Shown here: positions 7,667 through 14,376 of the stretch, in pieces
Position numbering within the stretch: position 1 is the stretch's first letter
Layout of the letters: the number at the start of each line of letters is the position of its first letter
DNA from: Syntrophaceae bacterium UBA4059
Lineage (GTDB): Bacteria > Desulfobacterota > Syntrophia > Syntrophales > Smithellaceae
NCBI GenBank assembly: GCA_002382045.1
Contig: DFZJ01000097.1
Coordinates: 1-15,455, forward strand
DNA length: 15,455 bases
Direction: 5' to 3'
Program-made: the position numbers and the translations under genes
The notes under the pieces: generated by a model
Told to the model about the DNA's origin: nothing
What the model saw: only the letters and a program-made list of their open reading frames with translations
Databases searched by the model: none

Positions 7667-7695
7667 TTGACAAGGTGTTTCTAAATGAGTATATT
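7667..7695 (+). promoter_or_regulatory. Near-consensus sigma70 promoter for the HExxH/fmdB unit
   Basis: TTGACA at 7667-7672 is a perfect -35, followed after exactly 17 bp by TATATT at 7690-7695 (five of six consensus bases). The transcript would start near 7702, about 29 nt before the ATG at 7731. A 7-bp inverted repeat, CAGAAAG/CTTTCTG at 7630-7647 with a 4-base spacer, lies 20 bp upstream of the -35 and could be a regulator site. Confidence 0.7.
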
Positions 7696-7730
7696 AAGAA
7701 CCAATTTATTAATGTTATTACGGTGTTTTT

Positions 7731-8267
7731 ATGATTCGTTGTTTTAACCGAGCGCAGATACCGGCGGCCGCCAGGGCATTTAACGATGCGGAAAAACTGG
7801 TTTCCCGTCATTTTCGCCTGAGTGAAAATGATCTGCGCAAAAACAAATATGATGTAAAAACACTTGCATTTCTGGAGCAGCATGAAGTAAAAGACGGCGC
7901 GTTTGCGCATCTTTGCAAGTATTCTTACGAAAAGCCCTCCGATTTAAGGCCGGAAGAGAGGGAAGGTTTTGATTTTTACCGGGTGTGCTTGCAGGACAAT
8001 ATCATTCTGGACGCGGTGGAACGGGCCAATACATTTATAAAATTCAGCCCTTTAATGCTGTACATTGCCGTTCATGAATTGATCCACGTGCTCAGGTTCG
8101 GAAACGGCGATATTGATTTCGACGCGTCGCAGGAAGAAAAGGAACAGGAAGAAAAGATCGTCCATAACCTGACGCGGAGCGCTTTGCAGCCGGTAAAACA
8201 AAATGATCTGGAAATCGTTTTGGACTGCTTTTCGAGCGAGTTCAAAATAAGTGATTTATATAATTAA
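7731..8267 (+). CDS. Conserved-looking hypothetical protein with HExxH zinc-protease-like motif
   Basis: I do not recognise a named family. The 178-residue product is predicted soluble, with no signal peptide or membrane segment. It carries HELIH at 115-119 inside a helix-like stretch (LMLYIAVHELIHVLRFG), the zinc-binding and catalytic HExxH pattern of gluzincin-type peptidases. It is followed by an acidic run at 127-142 (many Asp/Glu); a third ligand could be Glu141 or His145, which I cannot decide. The region before the motif has SPLMLYIA, suggesting a helix packed on the active site. The ribosome binding site is weak. The stop is 17 bp before the fmdB start and both share the promoter at 7667-7695 and the terminator at 8600-8630, so they are very likely co-transcribed. 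Enzymatic activity is an inference from the motif alone. Confidence 0.72.
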   Translation: MIRCFNRAQIPAAARAFNDAEKLVSRHFRLSENDLRKNKYDVKTLAFLEQHEVKDGAFAHLCKYSYEKPSDLRPEEREGFDFYRVCLQDNIILDAVERANTFIKFSPLMLYIAVHELIHVLRFGNGDIDFDASQEEKEQEEKIVHNLTRSALQPVKQNDLEIVLDCFSSEFKISDLYN

Positions 8268-8284
8268 TTTGGGAGGTTTTGACT

Positions 8285-8578
8285 ATGCCTATCTACGAAT
8301 ACAAATGTAAGAAATGTGGCAAACAATTTGAAGCGTTTCAGGGTATCACCGAGCCGGATTTGAAAACATGCAAGTTCTGCAAGGGAAAAGTCCAGAAAAT
8401 GATGTCGCTGTCATCTTTCAGTTTGAAGGGCAGCGGATGGTATGCGACGGACTACGCGGGGAAAAAGCCGCAGACCGCCAAAGCGGCAAAAACAGAAACA
8501 GCAGCCACCGAAAGCTCCTCAACGTCTTCCGACACAACCACTGCAGCAACGGCAAGCGTGAGTAGCAAAGAAGATTAG
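8285..8578 (+). CDS. FmdB-family zinc-ribbon protein
   Basis: The 97-residue product starts MPIYEYKCKKCGKQFE, the hallmark of the FmdB/CxxC putative regulatory family. It has two CxxC pairs (C8/C11 and C29/C32) that should hold one zinc, then the typical MMSLSSFSLKGSGWYATDY segment. The C-terminal part (about 60-97) is a low-complexity Ala/Thr/Ser/Lys tail, common in this family and probably disordered. The precise role of these proteins is not established; the name comes from a formamidase regulator. GGGAGG lies exactly 8 nt before the ATG at 8285, which I prefer over an in-frame TTG at 8279. It is the second gene after the HExxH protein. Confidence 0.9.
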   Translation: MPIYEYKCKKCGKQFEAFQGITEPDLKTCKFCKGKVQKMMSLSSFSLKGSGWYATDYAGKKPQTAKAAKTETAATESSSTSSDTTTAATASVSSKED

Positions 8579-8599
8579 TGAAACTCAGAATCAATTGAT

Positions 8600-8630
8600 A
8601 AAAAGGCGGCATGAAAATGCCGCCTTTTTT
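8600..8630 (+). terminator. Rho-independent terminator after fmdB, possibly bidirectional
   Basis: AAAAGGCGGCAT at 8601-8612 pairs perfectly with ATGCCGCCTTTT at 8617-8628 around a GAAA tetraloop, giving a 12-bp stem followed by a T run to 8630. An A tract on the left side (8600-8604) supplies a T run on the minus strand, so it can also stop the convergent transcript ending at 8668. Confidence 0.93.
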
Positions 8631-8667
8631 GATGGGTCAAAACAGAGGGGCTATTTTATGTCGATTG

Positions 8668-9708
8668 CTACACTTCCGTGAAATATGCCTGCAATTCTTT
8701 GCATAACTGTTCCGGCACCACAGGGCAGATGATCTCATTGTGCAGTTTTTCGAAGTAATTCAAGTCGCTGGTGCCCAGGGGGTTGATTTCAAAACGCGGC
8801 ACGATTTTCCCCTGCACCCAGAAGTTCTTCTCCGGTGTCATCGTTGCGTAAAAGGACAAATTAAAACTCATAAAATTGTTTACATACAGATAATGAAAAA
8901 TCCGGGACAGCCCGGAGAGCAGTTCATCAAAGTTGGCCTCCGTCAGATCAAAAAATGATGTCTTTTCCCTGAAATAGAAATCAATTTCACCGGCCATGCC
9001 TTTGGGCGAAAATGCGGCAAGCCAGGAAATGACGCCGGTTTTTGCAATGAAGCGCTCACCGGCTTCCTGCTCCAGGGTCAGAATGTTTCTCCACAGGTTG
9101 CCGCCATCAGAGACGGCCATGTAGTTTTGCGCGCCGGCCAGGAGCCGCTGCATAAAATTGGTCGGTTTTTTGCTGACAATCGTCTGCAGGTGAGGATGAA
9201 TCAGACCACCCCCCGCGGGCGGCATATAGTTCCAGTTGATCGAACAGTATTGATAGCCTTTCCGCAGTTCGGCAAGACGGTAAAAATAATCGCGGCAGAC
9301 GGCAAAGCCGTCGCGCATCTCATCCGCCGTCAACTGATCAAGCCCGATAAAGTGACGTGATGAAAAAATGGCCACTGTGTTGGCAGCATCATAAGGGAAC
9401 GCATTGGGAAATAAAAAGGCCTTTCCTCTTTTAAATTTGCCTTCAGCAATCATGTCCGGTGTGAATTTCGGCGTCAGTTTATCGAAGAGCTCCGGGCAAA
9501 ACGGGCAGATTGATTCAGGTGATTTATCCAGATAAGCGTTCGTATCGGGTTTTTGCGCCAAGCGCACGCGATAGGGAAGAATTCGGCTGGCCACGCCGGT
9601 GGTTTCATCGTAGCGCTCTTCGATGGTAATGTCTTTCGGTTCAAAGCCGTCAAAGGGATTCAGGTAGCGTCCGGTGGTAATGTTTTTTTGAAATCCGATC
9701 TCTTTCAT
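8668..9708 (-). CDS. GalT-like HIT-superfamily nucleotidyltransferase
   Basis: The 346-residue product resembles galactose-1-phosphate uridylyltransferases, which move a nucleoside monophosphate between sugar phosphates through a histidine-bound intermediate. CPFC at 68-71 matches the first zinc pair of GalT, FSSRH at 115-119 matches the FSPDH strand (H119 as a zinc ligand) and HPHLQ at 171-175 is the active-site HPHxQ, with H173 as the predicted nucleophile. The rest is divergent, so the real substrate may not be galactose-1-phosphate; ADP-glucose phosphorylase-like activity is another option. No other Leloir gene is nearby. The start at 9708 is chosen because ATGA overlaps the stop of the upstream DHH gene; the longer frame from 9774 lies inside that gene. 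It is the last gene of the selD operon. Confidence 0.82.
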   Translation of the reverse strand: MKEIGFQKNITTGRYLNPFDGFEPKDITIEERYDETTGVASRILPYRVRLAQKPDTNAYLDKSPESICPFCPELFDKLTPKFTPDMIAEGKFKRGKAFLFPNAFPYDAANTVAIFSSRHFIGLDQLTADEMRDGFAVCRDYFYRLAELRKGYQYCSINWNYMPPAGGGLIHPHLQTIVSKKPTNFMQRLLAGAQNYMAVSDGGNLWRNILTLEQEAGERFIAKTGVISWLAAFSPKGMAGEIDFYFREKTSFFDLTEANFDELLSGLSRIFHYLYVNNFMSFNLSFYATMTPEKNFWVQGKIVPRFEINPLGTSDLNYFEKLHNEIICPVVPEQLCKELQAYFTEV

Positions 9709-10775
9709 GTTTTTTCCATCTCCGTTTTTGTCACCGGCGCGGTTTCTTTTGCCGGATAGCCTCTCTTCAAACATTGATCAAGAAAATGATCGATGCTCTG
9801 CTGGGATAAGTCCCCCTTCAATTCTGTTTTTAAAACATTCAGGGATATTTCAATTCGGGCGGCGCTGCGATGACCGCCCCCCTGACCGATCAGACCGCAC
9901 GCGCCCTCCGCGATCGCACCGCAGTCCTGCCGATAGCCGTCGCCCCGGAAGACGATAACCAGCTTATCGTTGACGATTCCCGCAACGACGACATAAGATG
10001 TGCCGATCAGACGCAAGTAGAAATCCGCCACCTGCACGCAAACATCCGGACTTTCCACATGCCCCAGAAAACCAACATGGCGGCCACGGTAATGCTTCAT
10101 GGAATGGAAGGCATGGTCGAAATATTTCAGATAGCTCATCGGCGTCTGATTAAGTTCAATGCGCCGGATCAACCGCATATTGGCGCGCTTGGTATGATAC
10201 GTGTACGCACGAATGTCTTCCACGATCGTGTCGCGGTCGAAGTTGTCCGTGTCGGTTTTGATGCCGTAAAGCAGCGCCGTATGCAGATTGCGGGGAATGC
10301 GAACGCGGGCGCAAAGCAGATATTCCGTCAAAACAGTGGAGAGGGCGCCGTACTGAGGCCGGATATCCGCCAGATCAGCCTGCCATTCGCCATGGCGGGG
10401 ATGATGATCAAAGACCATGGCCGGTTGAATGGACTGACAGGTGTCGCTGAAAAAAGAAGGCTGCGCGTCCACCAGCGCAATCAGCCTGTGGGCGCTTGCG
10501 TCCACTTGGCTCAATAATCGAATACTGAGGCGCAACGCTTGCGCCAGTTCTCTGTTCTGCTGGCGTCGAAAAGGTTCCGTTGCCGCAAACGTGCAGCGGG
10601 AGAGGCCTTTTTTGCGTGAAAGAATTTCCCGAAGCGCCATGGCCGAGGCGATCGCATCCGGGTCCGGGCTGCCATGCATCAGCAGCAGCAATGAATCGTC
10701 GGGATGCGTAAGCTCCAGCAACTTTTTTAAATTCTGTTGGGTCTCATTTTTAAAGGCAAGGGATGAAGGTTTCAT
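9705..10775 (-). CDS. DHH/DHHA1-family phosphoesterase (NrnA-like)
   Basis: The 356-residue cytoplasmic protein has the DHH phosphoesterase domain followed by DHHA1. Metal-binding motifs are HGSPDPDAIAS at 34-44 (H34, D38, D40), LVDAQ at 101-105 (D103), FDHHPRH at 122-128 (the DHH signature) and TDTDNF at 174-179. The C-terminal DHHA1 motif is GQGGGHRSAARIE at 297-309. Related proteins degrade short RNA oligomers, pAp, or linear products of cyclic dinucleotides; which applies here cannot be read from sequence. It starts 28 bp after selD and overlaps the GalT-like gene by four bases (ATGA), so it is in the middle of a three-gene operon. The ribosome binding site is weak. Residues 340-356 are an extra tail after the domain. 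Confidence 0.88.
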   Translation of the reverse strand: MKPSSLAFKNETQQNLKKLLELTHPDDSLLLLMHGSPDPDAIASAMALREILSRKKGLSRCTFAATEPFRRQQNRELAQALRLSIRLLSQVDASAHRLIALVDAQPSFFSDTCQSIQPAMVFDHHPRHGEWQADLADIRPQYGALSTVLTEYLLCARVRIPRNLHTALLYGIKTDTDNFDRDTIVEDIRAYTYHTKRANMRLIRRIELNQTPMSYLKYFDHAFHSMKHYRGRHVGFLGHVESPDVCVQVADFYLRLIGTSYVVVAGIVNDKLVIVFRGDGYRQDCGAIAEGACGLIGQGGGHRSAARIEISLNVLKTELKGDLSQQSIDHFLDQCLKRGYPAKETAPVTKTEMEKT

Positions 10776-10803
10776 TGTTACTGACTATCCGATCATCATT
10801 CTT

Positions 10804-11856
10804 CTACGCAATGACTATTTTCCCCGGATGTTCCATCACCACGTCGCCCACGACGGCCGCGTCAGCGATACCCTTTGCGTGCATGATCTCCACAAGCGTT
10901 TCCGCTTTCGCCGCAGGCAGGCTGAAAAACAAACCACCGGCCGTCTGCGGATCAAAACAGACATCAAAAATCCAGTCCGGACACGACGGCGCTTTTTCAA
11001 TCTGATGGATGCGGAAATTCCGGTTGCGGTAGAGACCGCCGGGAATGTAACCGGTTTCCGCCAGATCCCGGACACCTGCCAGAATCGGTATCGCGGCAGA
11101 ATCAATCCGCAGACCGACGGCGCTGTCTTCGATCGTTTCACAGGCGTGCCCCAGAAAACCGAATCCGGTGATGTCCGTGCAGGAATGAATATCACCCGCG
11201 GCAATCATCAGTTCCGCGGCTTTTTTGTTGAGCTCGGTCATGCAGGCGACGGATCGGGCAAGAAGTGATTCACCAACCGCGTTGGCCTTGAGCGCCGTGC
11301 TGATAATGCCCGTGCCCAGTGGTTTGGTCAGAATCATTTTGTCGCCCGGCTTAGCGCCGCGATTAAACAGCACGCGGTCCGGATGAATCGTGCCGGTCAC
11401 GGAAAGGCCGTATTTGATTTCATTATCTTCCACGCTGTGCCCGCCCATCAGCAAGACACCCGCTTCACGCATTTTATCCAGGCCTCCGCGCAGAACTTCC
11501 CGGAGCACGGATTTATCCATTGTCTTAATGGGAAAGCAAACGATGTTCATCGCGGTCAGGGGCTTGCCGCCCATTGCGTAAACATCATTGATTGCATTGG
11601 TTGCGGCGATCTGGCCGAAGGTATAGGGATCATCAACCGTCGGTGTGAAAAAATCGACGGTCTGCACCAGCGCGAGGTCATCGGAAAGTTTATACACGCC
11701 CGCGTCTTCCGCATGTTCATATCCGGTAAGTATTTGAGGATCGGAGATGAGCGGCAAATCGCTGAGAATGTCGGACAGGTCCCCCGGACCGATCTTACAG
11801 GCTCAACCGGCGCTCTGGACTGTTTCCGTCAGACGGACAGGTTTTTTTTCTTCCAT
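10804..11856 (-). CDS. selD: Selenide, water dikinase (SelD) with in-frame UGA selenocysteine
   Basis: SelD makes selenophosphate from selenide and ATP, the selenium donor for selenocysteine and selenouridine. A conventional ORF begins only at TTG 11757, which would drop the active-site loop. Reading upstream in the same frame through a TGA at 11805-11803 reaches an ATG at 11856 with GAGGA just before it. The N-terminus then reads VRLTETVQSAG, UGA, ACKIGPGDLSDIL. The UGA (residue 18) matches E. coli Cys17 and K21 matches Lys20. Downstream family motifs include VDFFTPTVDDPYTFGQIAATN, NDVYAMGGKP, LMGGHSVED, TDITGFGFLGHA and FDPQTAGG. Full length is 350 residues, normal for SelD. A hairpin after the UGA fits a bacterial SECIS. 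It is the first gene of an operon with the DHH and GalT-like genes. Selenoprotein SelDs are known in anaerobes, so the reading is well supported. Confidence 0.93.
11774..11794 (-). promoter_or_regulatory. SECIS-like hairpin after the selD UGA
   Basis: On the minus strand, 12 bases after the UGA (11805-11803), GGTCC pairs with GGACC around a GGG loop (11790-11778). It extends below one C/T mismatch through GAT paired with GTC (11794-11774). Distance, small G-rich apical loop and unpaired pyrimidine near the stem resemble bacterial SECIS elements that recruit SelB. The fold was judged by eye. Confidence 0.65.
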
Positions 11857-11884
11857 TTTTCCTCAACCTGAAAATAAAAGTTAT

Positions 11885-11904
11885 GCCGCCCCCGTTGGAG
11901 CGGC
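11885..11904 (-). other. GC-rich hairpin in the selD leader
   Basis: On the minus strand GCCGC pairs with GCGGC, and inner CC pairs with GG past one A/C mismatch, around a short loop. It would lie at the very 5' end of a selD transcript starting near 11904. It is followed by an AT-rich stretch without a clean T run, so it could stabilise the leader or act as a weak attenuator; this is not decided. Confidence 0.4.
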
Positions 11905-11910
11905 TTCTGA

Positions 11911-11939
11911 TTTTTAGCATAGAAGTCATTATTTTCCAA
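11911..11939 (-). promoter_or_regulatory. Candidate extended -10 promoter for selD
   Basis: Minus strand: TTGGAA at 11939-11934, 17-bp spacer, then TAAAAA at 11916-11911 preceded by TGC, an extended -10. The transcript would begin near 11904 and give a leader of about 48 nt to the ATG at 11856. Both hexamers match consensus at four of six bases. Confidence 0.4.
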
Positions 11940-11948
11940 CAGGTATTC

Positions 11949-11980
11949 GGGTGCGGTCCGACCACCCGCACCCTGAAGGG
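11949..11980. repeat. Perfect inverted repeat between selD and thrC
   Basis: GGGTGCGG at 11949-11956 and CCGCACCC at 11966-11973 form a perfect 8-bp GC stem with a 9-base loop. It overlaps a second small palindrome, CCCTGAAGGG at 11971-11980. There is no T run on either side, so it is not a standard terminator. It lies between the divergent selD and thrC promoters and could be an operator or a dispersed palindromic repeat. Confidence 0.6.
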
Positions 11981-12029
11981 CACACGTGCGCGTGGCAAGA
12001 CCTTACCCGCCGCGTCGGTTGTTTTTTTG

Positions 12030-12059
12030 TTGCTTTATTTGTGCCAATAAGTTTATAGA
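12030..12059 (+). promoter_or_regulatory. Weak candidate promoter for thrC
   Basis: TTGCTT at 12030-12035 and TATAGA at 12054-12059 are separated by 18 bp. The transcript would start near 12066, about 20 nt before the thrC ATG and just ahead of its ribosome binding site. Matches are modest (three and four of six). Confidence 0.3.
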
Positions 12060-12086
12060 AAACGACCTGAAAAAAGGATGAGAGGA

Positions 12087-13472
12087 ATGCCCATCAGATA
12101 TTACAGCACCAATCGCCATGTAAAGAATATCGCGGGAATAACACCTTTTACCGGAAACGTGTCCTTTAAGGAAGCGCTGCTGGCCGGTCAGGTGCCGGAC
12201 GAAGGTCTGTTTATTCCCGACACCGTTCCGCAGCTTTCCATGAAGGATATTATGGCGCTCCGGGATAAACCTTACTGGCAGGCGGCGCTGCTTGTCTCTC
12301 GAGCATTTCTGTCCGACGAATTTCCTTCCGATGTCCTCGAAGCGATCGTGAAAGATGCTTATAACTATCCCGTGCCGCTGGAAGCGGTTTATCCGCGGGC
12401 GTTTGTCATGCGCCTGGATCAGGGCCCCACGGCATCCTTTAAGGATTTTGCCGCCCGAATGATGGCCAGGTTAATGAGTCATTGCCGCCCCGAAGGGGAG
12501 AGGCTCAATATTCTGGTCGCGACATCCGGCGACACAGGAAGCGCCGTGGGAGAAGCTTATAAAGGTGTTTCGGGCATTGACGTGACCATTTTATATCCCG
12601 CGGGCGAAGTGAGCCTGATGCAGAAAAAACAGCTCGATACCATCGGCGGAAACGTGCAGGCCATTTGCGTGGATGGAAAATTTGACGACTGCCAGAATCT
12701 GGTGAAAGAGGCTTTTTCCGACACCGAGCTTGCCCGGTTTAATTTATCGTCGGCCAATTCGATTAACTTCGGCCGTATTCTGCCGCAAATTGTTTATTAC
12801 GTTTACGCTTATGCACAGCTGGCGGGAGCCGGCGAGGAAGTTGTAATTTCGGTTCCTTCGGGCAATTTCGGTGACGCCCTGGGCTGCGAATACGCCCGCC
12901 GGATGGGAATGCCCCTGGCGAAACTCGTCATGCCCACCAACGAAAATGATGAATTCCCGATCTTTCTCGCTACAGGAAAATATCAAAAAGTGTCGCCTTC
13001 GCGGGCTTGTATTTCCAATGCCATGAACGTGGGACATCCCAGCAATCTGGCGCGTTTTTTTGAATTATATGGCGGCACCGTCGATCGTGTGGGTACCGTG
13101 TACCGCTATCCGGACATCGAGGAAATGCGCCGCCGCATTTTCTCCGTGAGCGTCACCGACGAGGAAACCCGCCATACGATCAAGAGCGTTTATGAGCGTT
13201 ATCGTGTTATCCTTGAACAGCACGGGGCTGTAGGCTGGGCAGGTTTGGAAGCTTATTTCAAAAAAACAGGCGATCAAAAACTGGCTATTTGTCTGGAGAC
13301 CGCCCATCCCGCCAAATTTCCGGACGAAATTAAAAATCTTCTGGGGATCGAACCCGAACCGCCGGAAAGCATGAAAGACCTGGCCCGTCGTGAAGGCAGC
13401 GCCATCAACATATCCAAAGATTTTGCGTCGTTTAAAAAATACCTGCAGAGTCATTTAAAAATCAGGAAATGA
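12087..13472 (+). CDS. thrC: Threonine synthase
   Basis: This PLP enzyme converts O-phosphohomoserine to threonine in the cytoplasm, the last step of the pathway. The 461-residue product belongs to the E. coli/yeast-type group. Visible motifs are the N-terminal FKEALLAGQVPDEGLFIP, PTASFKDFAARMM with the PLP-binding Lys119, VATSGDTGSAVGEAYKG for the phosphate of PLP, SANSINFGRILPQIVYY, and the SVPSGNFGDALG loop. ATG 12087 is preferred over ATG 12078 because AAAAAGGA (12071-12078) lies 8 nt before it, while it abuts the earlier ATG. Other thr genes are absent from the window, so the pathway is not clustered here. An inverted repeat spans the stop codon. The call is firm. Confidence 0.95.
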   Translation: MPIRYYSTNRHVKNIAGITPFTGNVSFKEALLAGQVPDEGLFIPDTVPQLSMKDIMALRDKPYWQAALLVSRAFLSDEFPSDVLEAIVKDAYNYPVPLEAVYPRAFVMRLDQGPTASFKDFAARMMARLMSHCRPEGERLNILVATSGDTGSAVGEAYKGVSGIDVTILYPAGEVSLMQKKQLDTIGGNVQAICVDGKFDDCQNLVKEAFSDTELARFNLSSANSINFGRILPQIVYYVYAYAQLAGAGEEVVISVPSGNFGDALGCEYARRMGMPLAKLVMPTNENDEFPIFLATGKYQKVSPSRACISNAMNVGHPSNLARFFELYGGTVDRVGTVYRYPDIEEMRRRIFSVSVTDEETRHTIKSVYERYRVILEQHGAVGWAGLEAYFKKTGDQKLAICLETAHPAKFPDEIKNLLGIEPEPPESMKDLARREGSAINISKDFASFKKYLQSHLKIRK

Positions 13473-13492
13473 TGGATTTATGATTTCCTGAT
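13461..13492 (+). repeat. 10-bp inverted repeat spanning the thrC stop codon
   Basis: ATCAGGAAAT at 13461-13470 and ATTTCCTGAT at 13483-13492 are perfect inverted copies with a 12-base loop. The left arm contains the last thrC codons and part of the TGA stop. There is no T run after it, so it is not a canonical terminator. It may protect the 3' end of the mRNA or limit read-through into the gene at 13519, whose ribosome binding site begins 14 bases later. Confidence 0.65.
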
Positions 13493-13518
13493 CATTCAGC
13501 CAATCAGGAGGATGTCTG

Positions 13519-14289
13519 ATGAAATCAGAAATAGTCCATTCCGAAGTGAGCGAACTCTGGCGGCAAGCGCTGGAGCAGGATTTGTTTCCTGGTGATTTAG
13601 TCGTTGAGATCGGCCGCTTTTTCCTGGGCGCGCCCTATCAGGCAGGCTCTCTGGATCGGGCAGGGAGGGAAAAGCTGGTGGTCAACCTTACCGCGTTTGA
13701 CTGTACAACATTTGTGGAAACCGTTCTGGCGATTGCACAATGCACCGCCGCCGGAAAATTATCGCCCCCTGAATTCCGAAAAAACCTGAAATTTATCCGT
13801 TACCGGCAGGGTAAAATCGATGGATACGCTTCGCGCCTGCACTATTTTACCGACTGGCTGCGGGATAATGAAAAGAAAAAAGTATTAAAGGATGTAACGC
13901 GTCTTCTTGCCGGTACGCCCCGGCGCAAAAAGATCAACTTCATGACCGCTCATCGCGAATTATATGCCCCCTTAAAAAATGAGAAGCAGCAAAGTCAGGT
14001 GTTGCTGGTGGAAAAAAGGCTTTCCCGCAAAGTTTTTCATGCCATCGGCAAAGATAAGGCAGCCGGCAGGCAGGCCGGGATTCACCAGGGCGATATCATT
14101 GCCTTTGCAACAGACCAGGAAGGGCTGGATGTGGCGCATGTCGGTTTTGCCGTGCGTCAAGGTAAACACCTGCATTTGCTTCACGCATCAAGTAAAGAAG
14201 GCGCCGTGGTGATTTCCAGAGAGACCCTCCCGGCTTATCTGAAATCAAACAAGAAATTTGCCGGCATCCTGATTGCTCGCCTTTTATGA
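13519..14289 (+). CDS. DUF1460 N-acetylmuramoyl-L-alanine amidase-like protein
   Basis: The 256-residue product matches the DUF1460 family (NlpC/P60-like fold), thought to cleave peptidoglycan amide bonds. Motifs are FDCTTFVETVLAIA at 60-73 with predicted catalytic Cys62, RLHYFTDWLRDN at 106-117, AHVGFAVRQG at 206-215 with the probable catalytic His207, and LLHASSKEGAVVIS at 220-233. Members are usually exported, but here no signal peptide or lipobox is seen. The start is strongly supported by AGGAGG 7 nt upstream, so a missed N-terminal extension is unlikely. It follows thrC by 46 bp but the inverted repeat between them leaves co-transcription open. The family call is good; exact bond specificity is unknown. 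Confidence 0.85.
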   Translation: MKSEIVHSEVSELWRQALEQDLFPGDLVVEIGRFFLGAPYQAGSLDRAGREKLVVNLTAFDCTTFVETVLAIAQCTAAGKLSPPEFRKNLKFIRYRQGKIDGYASRLHYFTDWLRDNEKKKVLKDVTRLLAGTPRRKKINFMTAHRELYAPLKNEKQQSQVLLVEKRLSRKVFHAIGKDKAAGRQAGIHQGDIIAFATDQEGLDVAHVGFAVRQGKHLHLLHASSKEGAVVISRETLPAYLKSNKKFAGILIARLL

Positions 14290-14376
14290 CATCCACGTAA
14301 AGAAACGTTAGACGCACGCTGGTATTGCTGTTGCTGCGAACCGGCAGATCCCTTCTTGCTGCATTAAGCCAGTCCG

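Noticed and set aside
9870..10517. 215-codon plus-strand open frame opposite the DHH phosphoesterase gene
   Set aside because: Antisense to a gene with clear metal-binding motifs, with no ribosome binding site or recognisable family.
11829..12002. 57-codon open stretch on the minus strand upstream of selD (contains PEYLLENNDFYAKNQ)
   Set aside because: It looks protein-like but has no good start or ribosome binding site, overlaps the selD start in another frame and falls over hairpins; I treat it as non-coding or part of a repeat.
11880..12010. Possible tRNA-Sec (selC) near the Sec-encoding selD
   Set aside because: No GGTTCGA-type T loop, no acceptor stem pairing and no CCA-like end could be found on either strand.
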